A DNA stretch of 8,032 nucleotides from M3 sp964637445 (GTDB taxonomy: Bacteria > Bacteroidota > Bacteroidia > Bacteroidales > Muribaculaceae): positions 1 through 8,032 of the forward strand of contig CAZWWS010000080.1 of NCBI GenBank assembly GCA_964637445.1. Direction: 5' to 3'. The notes under the pieces were generated by a model. The model saw only the letters and a list, made by a program, of their open reading frames with translations, made no database searches and had not been told where the DNA came from. Below are positions 1-5,628 of the stretch, one piece after another. The position numbers were made by a program, and so were the translations under genes. Each line of letters starts with the position of its first letter. Position 1 is the stretch's first letter.

Positions 1-332
1 AACTTACCGGTATGTCAATGCGTGTTCCTACCCTCGACGTATCTGTAGTTGACCTTACTGTTAACCTCGCTAAGCCCGCTACTTACGCTGAAATCTGCGC
101 TGCTATGAAGGCTGCTGCTGAAGGCGAACTCGCAGGCGTTCTTGGTTACACTGAAGATGCTGTTGTATCTTCTGACTTCCTCGGCGACACTCGTACTTCT
201 ATCTTCGACGCTAAGGCTGGTATCGCTTTGACCGACACTTTCGTTAAGGTCGTTTCTTGGTACGACAACGAAATCGGTTACTCTAACAAGGTACTCGAAC
301 TCATCGCTCACATGAAGAAAGTTAACGGCTAA
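1..332 (+). CDS. gapA: Type I glyceraldehyde-3-phosphate dehydrogenase, C-terminal part (5' end outside window)
   Basis: GAPDH oxidises and phosphorylates glyceraldehyde-3-phosphate to 1,3-bisphosphoglycerate with NAD in cytoplasmic glycolysis. Only about the last 109 residues are present; the frame is open from the left edge (LTG precedes the first visible Met), so that Met is internal and not the start. Family landmarks in order are LTGMSMRVPT, whose Arg (codon 21-23) is the phosphate-site arginine, then VSVVDLT, LGYTEDAVVSSDF, SIFDAKAGIAL and SWYDNEIGYSN, whose Asn contacts the nicotinamide. The C-terminus (AHMKKVNG) is of normal length, so nothing suggests truncation. Codon choice is strongly biased to GCT, CGT, GGT, AAG and TTC, as expected for a highly expressed gene and visibly different from the following genes. 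A hairpin terminator follows 24 nt after the stop. The assignment is firm. Confidence 0.97.
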   Translation, partial: LTGMSMRVPTLDVSVVDLTVNLAKPATYAEICAAMKAAAEGELAGVLGYTEDAVVSSDFLGDTRTSIFDAKAGIALTDTFVKVVSWYDNEIGYSNKVLELIAHMKKVNG

Positions 333-356
333 TCATTAGTCTACAACTGAAAACTT

Positions 357-390
357 AAGCCCGGAGCATCTCGCACCGGGCTTTCTTTTT
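357..390 (+). terminator. Intrinsic terminator of the GAPDH gene
   Basis: A perfect 8-bp stem (AAGCCCGG at 357-364 with CCGGGCTT at 376-383), an 11-nt loop, and a T-rich tail TTTCTTTTT (382-390). It begins 24 nt after the GAPDH stop and ends 20 nt before the next start codon. Confidence 0.93.
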
Positions 391-409
391 CACCATCCCC
401 AACTCTGTC

Positions 410-931
410 ATGAGAAAAATCCTATCCGGGCGTATGTCAATGGATGATATACACTACCTCACCTATATCACCCAAGGTCCCGACAACGACCACCGCAAAG
501 AAGAGCTGTATCTGCTATCTTCCGACTCCGACGAACGCGTCGCCTATAATGCCCTATGGACATTCACTCACTTTGATTTGTTCAATAACGAATGGTTATA
601 CTTCAAGCACGATGACCTAATCGATCGCTGCCTGACCACTGCCAACAACTCACATCGGCGTCTATTACTGACGCTTCTCTTCCGTCAACCATTCCGCAAA
701 GACGCCATTCGCACCGACTTTCTCGATTTCTGTCTATCTAAAATCATATCACAAGTCGAGCCATACGCCACGCGCGCACTCTGCATGAAACTTGCTTGGG
801 AACAATGCAAATATTTCCCCGAACTTATCGGCGAACTTAAGCTGCATCTCGACATGCTTGCCTCAGAACCAATATCCCCGGGATTGAAAACCGCACGAAA
901 GAATATCCTCAAAAAGATCTCGCAAGCCTGA
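410..931 (+). CDS. Unrecognised soluble helical protein, HEAT/ARM-repeat-like
   Basis: 173 residues with no signal peptide or membrane segment, so probably cytoplasmic. The sequence is almost all predicted amphipathic helix, in repeats resembling HEAT/ARM or DNA-alkylation-repair-like solenoids: about residues 40-60 (ERVAYNALWTFTHF), 81-95 (SHRRLLLTLLFRQP), 118-150 (YATRALCMKLAWEQ onward) and a basic C-terminal helix 159-171. Such folds usually bind protein or nucleic acid, but no catalytic motif is visible and I do not assign a function. The start is uncertain: ATG 410 gives the full frame, and ATG 434 (MSMDDIHYL) is a good alternative. Neither has a ribosome-binding site. No consensus promoter fits in the 20 nt after the GAPDH terminator, so transcription may come from terminator read-through or from a weak unrecognised promoter. 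Ordinary codon use and clear repeat structure make it likely to be a real gene. Confidence 0.82.
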   Translation: MRKILSGRMSMDDIHYLTYITQGPDNDHRKEELYLLSSDSDERVAYNALWTFTHFDLFNNEWLYFKHDDLIDRCLTTANNSHRRLLLTLLFRQPFRKDAIRTDFLDFCLSKIISQVEPYATRALCMKLAWEQCKYFPELIGELKLHLDMLASEPISPGLKTARKNILKKISQA

Positions 932-968
932 AGCTTTTTGCCCTCATTGCAACTTTTATATTCAATCA

Positions 969-1000
969 TTTGGTTTACATTATAAACTTGTTTATCTTTG
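969..1000 (+). promoter_or_regulatory. Bacteroidetes-type promoter for the 1035-1649 membrane protein gene
   Basis: TTTG (969-972), a 20-nt spacer, then TATCTTTG (993-1000). This matches the known Bacteroidetes -33/-7 consensus TTTG-N19-21-TAnnTTTG at every specified position. Transcription would start near 1005-1008, leaving a leader of roughly 28 nt before ATG 1035. Confidence 0.8.
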
Positions 1001-1034
1001 CGTCAGTTATTTCTCAACAGATAAAACTCATCGT

Positions 1035-1649
1035 ATGGACAACAACAAACACAATGCCGAAATGAACTTAGAGTTAATCGCTCAAATCATCGAACAATCG
1101 AAAAGAAACCTCAACAATCACAGCTTCAACTCATGGATTGGCTGGGGCGTCTTCACCACAGTCTTAGGATTGATTATATGGGGAATCATCAAGGCTACAG
1201 GTTGCCACCAATGGCATTGGTTTTGGTTTTTCGAATTTGCCTACGCCATCTACGATGGAAAGCGCAACGAAAAACGACACATCGCCGCTAAAAGCCACAT
1301 AGACTCCGCCATCATCGGAATATGGAAAACATTGGGATGGCTCTATATCTTCACTCCGATTGTCATGACCTTCATGGCTATATACCTACAGCATTTTTAT
1401 GCCTTAAATTTGATAATGCCTCTCGTACTTATCTACACAAGCATCGGCGTAGCCTTTACCGGAATTATACTCCGTGAAAAATGGATTACAGCAATACCTG
1501 TAATATGTACCTTATCACCGCTGTATATGTTGGGAGTCATCTCATCGCAACAATTCTCCGACCGGCATATCATATTGTTCATTTCTACAATATTCTGCAT
1601 ATTGGTAATCCCGGGTATCATATTAAACATCAAATGCAAAAACAAATGA
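1035..1649 (+). CDS. Unrecognised multi-pass inner-membrane protein
   Basis: 204 residues. The N-terminus (1-33) is hydrophilic and helical (ELIAQIIEQSKRNLNNHSFN). It is followed by a membrane segment at 34-54, a tryptophan-rich short hydrophobic stretch at 60-73 (WHWFWFFEFAYAIY), a basic loop 74-90, and four more candidate segments at about 93-118, 125-146, 150-170 and 178-199. That gives five or six passes and a basic cytoplasmic tail (KCKNK). The layout, a short helical cytoplasmic head followed by a small bundle of helices, resembles hypothetical Bacteroidetes membrane proteins often encoded near transcription regulators. That comparison is from memory, and no such regulator is adjacent here. 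No catalytic or transport motif is seen. It has its own consensus promoter and no clear terminator. Function unknown. Confidence 0.82.
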   Translation: MDNNKHNAEMNLELIAQIIEQSKRNLNNHSFNSWIGWGVFTTVLGLIIWGIIKATGCHQWHWFWFFEFAYAIYDGKRNEKRHIAAKSHIDSAIIGIWKTLGWLYIFTPIVMTFMAIYLQHFYALNLIMPLVLIYTSIGVAFTGIILREKWITAIPVICTLSPLYMLGVISSQQFSDRHIILFISTIFCILVIPGIILNIKCKNK

Positions 1650-1700
1650 GATTTAAGACCTAATTTAGCATTATTTGCCACTTACTTTATCTTTTCCTCC

Positions 1701-1731
1701 TTTACCATTACGCTAATTTGTTGTATCTTTG
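1701..1731 (+). promoter_or_regulatory. Promoter of the acyltransferase-regulator-lptE-secG operon
   Basis: TATCTTTG (1724-1731) is an exact TAnnTTTG -7 element. TTTA (1701-1704) serves as a near-match to the -33 TTTG with a 19-nt spacer. Predicted transcription start is about 1737-1740, some 19 nt before ATG 1757. The element lies downstream of the longest-ORF start at 1718, which is therefore excluded as the translation start. Confidence 0.75.
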
Positions 1732-1756
1732 CAAATTGAATTTTGTTTTTAGCATT

Positions 1757-2599
1757 ATGGAATCCGGCAATACCCCTATAAAGCGAACAGTGCTCGACTA
1801 CAACGATATAGCAGAAATGGTGCCCAAACTTCGGGGCAAGGAGAAACTCGTAAACCGTGTGTTGCGATGGCTCTCGGTCGACAAAGTAAATTGGCTTCAC
1901 GACCACAACTGCGACACCCCGGGCGAGCCCTTCGTGCAAGGTCTGCTCAAAGACCTCGACATCACGCTCCGCATCGACAATGAGCACATCCTCGACTCGA
2001 TGCCCGAGGGCGCATTTATCACCGTCAGCAACCACCCCTTCGGTGCGCTCGACGGCATCACCCTCATATCCATTGTAGCCAAGAGATACCCCAAATTCAA
2101 GGTTATGGTCAATATGGTGCTCAACTACATATCAGCCATGCGACCCAACTTTATCGCCGTCGATGCCCTCGCAAGCGACGATCCTGCAAAGAAAGCAGTG
2201 TCGATGAAAGGCATCAAAGAAGCCATAATGCAAGTAAGAAGTGGCAATCCCATGGGATTTTTCCCTGCCGGAGCAGTGTCGAAATTGCGATGGAATCTGC
2301 GCTACGAAGACCGCGAGTGGCAGCCAACTATCATCCGTCTCGTGCAGCAGCTCAAAGTACCCGTTGTTCCTATATACTTCCACGGACACAACTCGCTATG
2401 GTTTACAATACTCGGCATGATAAGCTGGAAGTTGCGCACATTGCGCCTGCCGGCCGAAGTGTTCCGCCGCAAAGGCTCTACCATACACGTTTCGATTGGC
2501 GAACCCATATCAGTCGAAGAGCAATCGAAATACGAATCTACCGAAGCTCTCGGGCAATTTCTTAAGCAAAAAACCTACTCCCTCCGCTCATGCAAATAA
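1757..2599 (+). CDS. PlsC-superfamily lysophospholipid/aminolipid acyltransferase
   Basis: 280 residues. Members of this superfamily move an acyl chain to a hydroxyl of a lipid acceptor at the cytoplasmic face of the membrane. Visible motifs are NHPFGALDG at 92-100 (catalytic His93 and Asp99, an H-x5-D spacing that I recall as typical of the Bacteroidetes branch rather than the classical NH-x4-D), FFPAGAVS at 168-175 in place of FPEGTRS, and VPIYFHG at 204-210 as the fourth block. There is no clear membrane-spanning helix. The substrate is not determinable. Candidates are lysophosphatidate or an N-acyl amino acid lipid, as with the glycine-lipid O-acyltransferase GlsA, but no GlsB-like partner is adjacent. 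ATG 1757 is chosen because the frame's earlier ATG (1718) lies upstream of the -7 element. The gene heads the operon and its end overlaps the next start by 10 nt, suggesting coupled translation. Confidence 0.88.
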   Translation: MESGNTPIKRTVLDYNDIAEMVPKLRGKEKLVNRVLRWLSVDKVNWLHDHNCDTPGEPFVQGLLKDLDITLRIDNEHILDSMPEGAFITVSNHPFGALDGITLISIVAKRYPKFKVMVNMVLNYISAMRPNFIAVDALASDDPAKKAVSMKGIKEAIMQVRSGNPMGFFPAGAVSKLRWNLRYEDREWQPTIIRLVQQLKVPVVPIYFHGHNSLWFTILGMISWKLRTLRLPAEVFRRKGSTIHVSIGEPISVEEQSKYESTEALGQFLKQKTYSLRSCK

Positions 2600-3846
2600 A
2601 CACCGAAATAACTCCCGAAATCCAACAAGCCAAGCTGCGATTTGGCATAGTAGGCAACGCCTCTGCTCTTACAGCGGCAGTGTCACGCGCCATCCAAGTC
2701 GCTCCAATCGACTTGTCGGTGCTCATCATAGGCGAAAGCGGTACCGGAAAAGAATTTTTCCCGAAGATAATCCACGCTTTCAGCACTCGCAAACATGCCA
2801 AATACATCGCCGTCAACTGCGGCGCCATTCCGGAAGGCACTATTGATTCAGAATTGTTTGGACACGAGAAAGGGGCCTTCACCGGAGCCGTATCCTCTCG
2901 CAAAGGATATTTCGAGGAAGCCGATGGCGGCACAATTTTTCTCGACGAAGTGGCCGAATTGCCGCTCACCACTCAAGCCCGCCTGCTTCGTGTGCTTGAA
3001 AGTGGCGAATTTATCAAAGTAGGCTCGTCGACCGTACAGAAGACCAACATACGAATCGTTGCCGCCACCAACGTCGACATGGCCAAAGCCGTATCCGAAG
3101 GAAAGTTCCGCGAAGATCTCTACTACAGATTATCGACGGTACTCATCACAATTCCACCACTTCGCGACAGAGGGAACGACATAGTGCTGCTTGCACGCAA
3201 ATTTGCCGCCGACTTTGCCGAGAAATACCGCACCACGGCAGTCACATTCGACGATTCCGCTCGCCGTCTGCTCCTTCAATATCGATGGCCGGGCAACGTG
3301 CGTCAACTCAAAAACGTGGTAGAGCAAATATCGCTTTTCGATGCCGGACATGAAGTAAACTCCGAAATAGTTCAGTCGTATATTCCGGCCAATGCCACTT
3401 TCTACACTCCCGCAGTGACCTCTGAGCCGTCACACAGCTACGCCAAAGAGCGTGAATTGCTCTTCAATATGATATTTCGCATGCAACATGAGATCGAAAC
3501 CCTCAACAAGAAACTCGACTCTCTATCGTCTCATGCATCAAGAGCTTCACACTCAGTCGACTATAGTCCGACCACTCCGTTTGCCGAAGTGACTCCGCGC
3601 TCGCTGATGAAGTTCAACCCCGACAGCTCCATTTCCAAGTCCTCTCATCACAACGACACCATAGAAGCCATCCCCGTCGAAGAAATCGACCCGGCATCAT
3701 CCGGGCGGACACTCGAAGAGACAGAACGCGAAACCATTCTCCAATCGCTCGAACGCAACGGAGGCCGACGCAAAGCCACCGCCAAAGAGCTTAATATCTC
3801 CGAACGCACCCTCTATCGCAAAATCAAAGAATACGGTCTTGAATAA
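2590..3846 (+). CDS. Sigma-54-dependent AAA+ transcriptional activator lacking a receiver domain
   Basis: 418 residues, cytoplasmic. The AAA+ core starts almost at the N-terminus: Walker A GESGTGKE (48-55), the sigma-54 contact loop GAFTGA (95-100), Walker B GGTIFLDE (113-120), the arginine-finger segment FREDLYYRL (173-181), and sensor II RWPGNVRQLKN (232-242). A Ser-rich, poorly conserved linker (about 265-370) contains a likely coiled coil at 286-312. A Fis-type helix-turn-helix closes the protein at 375-417 (KATAKELNISERTLYRK). All key ATPase residues are present, so it should be a functional activator of RpoN promoters. No receiver, GAF or PAS domain precedes the core, so the protein shows no sensory input; control may come through partner proteins or abundance. 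It begins inside the end of the acyltransferase gene and shares one base with the lptE start. The regulator-lptE-secG order matches what I recall of other Bacteroidales. Targets are unknown. Confidence 0.95.
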   Translation: MQINTEITPEIQQAKLRFGIVGNASALTAAVSRAIQVAPIDLSVLIIGESGTGKEFFPKIIHAFSTRKHAKYIAVNCGAIPEGTIDSELFGHEKGAFTGAVSSRKGYFEEADGGTIFLDEVAELPLTTQARLLRVLESGEFIKVGSSTVQKTNIRIVAATNVDMAKAVSEGKFREDLYYRLSTVLITIPPLRDRGNDIVLLARKFAADFAEKYRTTAVTFDDSARRLLLQYRWPGNVRQLKNVVEQISLFDAGHEVNSEIVQSYIPANATFYTPAVTSEPSHSYAKERELLFNMIFRMQHEIETLNKKLDSLSSHASRASHSVDYSPTTPFAEVTPRSLMKFNPDSSISKSSHHNDTIEAIPVEEIDPASSGRTLEETERETILQSLERNGGRRKATAKELNISERTLYRKIKEYGLE

Positions 3847-4373
3847 TGAAACAAATACTCCGACATATATCACTCAAACTCTTCGCCGTTGTCGCTATGA
3901 TTACGGCATGGCAAAGTTGCTCCGTAAGCTACAAATTCAATGGAGCAGCACTCGACTACAACTTATATAAGACCATCTACGTGTCGCCATTCCCGATTCG
4001 CGCGGCTCTCGTATACCCACCTCTGCAACAGACGTTTGAGACCGAGCTACTCGAATATATCCAGCGCAACACACGCTTGCGTGTGATCGACACCGCAGCC
4101 GACCTCCAGCTCGAAGGCGAAATCACCAACTATGCCCTCTCGCCTCAAGCCGTCACCGAAGACGCCTACGCGTCCAAGACGCGACTTACCATCTCAGTCA
4201 GAGTGAAATACACCGACAATAAGCAAGAAGGCAAAGATATCGACCAGACATTCTCGGCCTACCGCGACTTCGACGCCTCCGAGATGCTGACCGACGTGCA
4301 AGACGAACTCTGTTCGCAGATTTCCAAAGAGCTTGTCGACCTCATATTCAACGCCACACTCGGCAACTGGTAA
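3846..4373 (+). CDS. lptE: LPS-assembly lipoprotein LptE
   Basis: 175 residues. LptE plugs the LptD barrel in the outer membrane and helps place lipopolysaccharide in the outer leaflet. A basic, hydrophobic signal (residues 2-24) leads to the lipobox WQSC with Cys25 as the lipidation site; Trp at -3 is atypical but lipoboxes are loose in this phylum. The mature protein has the Bacteroidales LptE pattern: CSVSYKFNGAALDY just after the cysteine, then IYVSPFPIRAALVYPPL, a helix with RNTRLRVID, LEGEITNYALSPQAV, EDAYASKTRLTISVRVKY, QTFSAYRDFDASEML and the C-terminal ELVDLIFNATLGNW. Length is normal. The start ATG overlaps the regulator's stop by one base (TAATG), and the next gene follows after 4 nt. 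The family is firm by pattern recognition. Confidence 0.92.
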   Translation: MKQILRHISLKLFAVVAMITAWQSCSVSYKFNGAALDYNLYKTIYVSPFPIRAALVYPPLQQTFETELLEYIQRNTRLRVIDTAADLQLEGEITNYALSPQAVTEDAYASKTRLTISVRVKYTDNKQEGKDIDQTFSAYRDFDASEMLTDVQDELCSQISKELVDLIFNATLGNW

Positions 4374-4377
4374 CATC

Positions 4378-5175
4378 ATGAGCAACAACCTTCTGCAACA
4401 GTTTTCGGCACTTATCGACGACCCGTCGGCTCCAATTCCACAAGAATTGGTCGATGAGATGACTACACACTACCCCTCGTTCACGCTCCCGGCTTCTATG
4501 ATGCTCGCGCGCGACAAAGAGAACAACACGTTAGATGCTGAAACGCGACAGAGCCTTGTCAACCGACTTGCGCTCAACTCGCCCGACCGCGACACACTCT
4601 ATTCGCTAATCACCCCTGATGGCAACCGATTTGCCGACTTCTACCCCGACCACGAGAAACCCAAACCGATTTCGACCAACGACGCAATAGCCACATTCAT
4701 AGACAACTACGGCAATCAAGACCCCAACGAAGACGCCCTGCTCGAACGCCTTATCTTCAACCCCACCCCCGACTATGCTCAGCTGCTCGCTCAAGAAGAA
4801 GAAAAAAGTGTGCCCGACCTTGGCGAAGCTCAAGAAAACTCGCAAGATGCCCTCATCAACGCATTTATCATCAAATCGCGCGAACAAGCCGGCGGACACT
4901 TCCCATCGGCCTCCGATGAACCTCCCGCAGAGCCGACAAACCCTATCGCCGACGACCACACTCCGGTCAACGCTCCCGAGCTCACCGACGACTCTCTCTT
5001 AAGCGAAAGTCTTGCAAAAATCTACATAAAACAACGCCGATATTCAAAGGCTTATGAAATTATATCCAATTTAAGTTTGAATTATCCGGAAAAAAGTATT
5101 TACTTTGCAGACCAATTGCGTTTTTTGCGCAAACTCATCATAAATCAACAATATAAACAGACATCAAACAAATAA
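4378..5175 (+). CDS. Tetratricopeptide-like protein of the lptE-secG block
   Basis: 265 residues with no signal peptide and no membrane segment. Residues 1-80 are mixed helix, and 84-205 form an acidic, Pro/Asp/Glu-rich, probably disordered region (with EEEK near 140-143 and EPPAEPTNP at 181-189). Residues 206-255 form a helical hairpin with TPR character (SLAKIYIKQRRYSKAYEIIS, then LSLNYPEKSIYFADQLRFL). One C-terminal TPR-like unit after a disordered acidic arm suggests a protein-binding adaptor, but no partner can be named. ATG 4378, 4 nt after the lptE stop, is preferred over ATG 4333, which would read 41 nt inside lptE. A gene of this type between lptE and secG fits other Bacteroidales as I remember them. 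The last 140 nt are noticeably more AT-rich than the rest and contain a possible promoter. Confidence 0.85.
   Translation: MSNNLLQQFSALIDDPSAPIPQELVDEMTTHYPSFTLPASMMLARDKENNTLDAETRQSLVNRLALNSPDRDTLYSLITPDGNRFADFYPDHEKPKPISTNDAIATFIDNYGNQDPNEDALLERLIFNPTPDYAQLLAQEEEKSVPDLGEAQENSQDALINAFIIKSREQAGGHFPSASDEPPAEPTNPIADDHTPVNAPELTDDSLLSESLAKIYIKQRRYSKAYEIISNLSLNYPEKSIYFADQLRFLRKLIINQQYKQTSNK
5076..5107 (+). promoter_or_regulatory. Possible internal promoter for secG
   Basis: TTTG (5076-5079), exactly 20 nt, then TTACTTTG (5100-5107). This matches the Bacteroidetes -33/-7 layout with a single mismatch (T for A at the second position of the -7 box). It lies in the AT-rich end of the preceding coding region. 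Predicted start is near 5113, giving a leader of roughly 80 nt before secG. The match could be chance in AT-rich coding DNA. Confidence 0.4.
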
Positions 5176-5191
5176 ATTTTAATAAATAGAT

Positions 5192-5518
5192 ATGTACGCT
5201 GCATTCATCGTATTAACAATCATTGCCTCACTTCTTCTTATAGGCATCGTTCTCATTCAAAAGTCAAAAGGAGGAGGTCTTTCTTCTACTTTTGCCGGCT
5301 CTAACCAAATCATGGGCGTTCGTCGCACCAACGATTTCGTCGAAAAAGCTACTTGGTATCTCGCAGGCTTCATCGGTCTCGTAGCGATTCTCTCGGCATT
5401 CGTTATGCCTCGCGACCTCGTGCAAGCTACTCGTGTTCAAGCCGCTCCCGTTGAGCAAACTCAACCCGCCGACTTCAACACTGAAGCTCCTGTACCCGTT
5501 GCAACACCCGGCAACTAA
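5192..5518 (+). CDS. secG: Preprotein translocase subunit SecG
   Basis: 108 residues. SecG is the small inner-membrane subunit of the SecYEG channel that helps SecA-driven export. The family pattern is clear: transmembrane segment at 3-22, the loop QKSKGGGLSSTFAGSNQIMG (23-42), a second segment at 54-72, then a Pro/Ala-rich tail (73-108). The tail is longer than in E. coli-type proteins of similar core and is of the kind seen in Bacteroidetes. ATG 5192 lies 16 nt after the previous stop in an AT-rich leader. Codon use leans to GCT, CGT and GTT more than in the upstream operon genes, consistent with higher expression and a possible extra promoter. It is the last gene before the operon terminator. 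Confidence 0.95.
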   Translation: MYAAFIVLTIIASLLLIGIVLIQKSKGGGLSSTFAGSNQIMGVRRTNDFVEKATWYLAGFIGLVAILSAFVMPRDLVQATRVQAAPVEQTQPADFNTEAPVPVATPGN

Positions 5519-5546
5519 TTGAAATCACCCTTTTCAATCCCATATC

Positions 5547-5579
5547 GGGAGTGCCATGATGGTGCTCCCTTTTGTTGTT
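5547..5579 (+). terminator. Intrinsic terminator of the secG operon
   Basis: GGGAGTGCC (5547-5555) can pair with GGTGCTCCC (5561-5569) as a 9-bp RNA stem with two adjacent G-U pairs and a 5-nt loop, followed by TTTTGTTGTT (5570-5579). On the other strand the wobble pairs become A-C mismatches and the run of T is missing, so the structure is directional for the plus strand. Confidence 0.88.
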
Positions 5580-5628
5580 ACACCCAATCCGCCCTGCTTA
5601 TATAATCGACATTTTTTTGGCATTGGTG

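Noticed and set aside
15..311. Minus-strand open frame across the GAPDH end
   Set aside because: Shadow of the strongly conserved and codon-biased GAPDH reading frame.
4606..4959. Minus-strand open frame of 117 codons
   Set aside because: Antisense to the Asp/Pro-rich part of the TPR-like gene; the Val/Gly/Phe-rich product reflects complementary codons.
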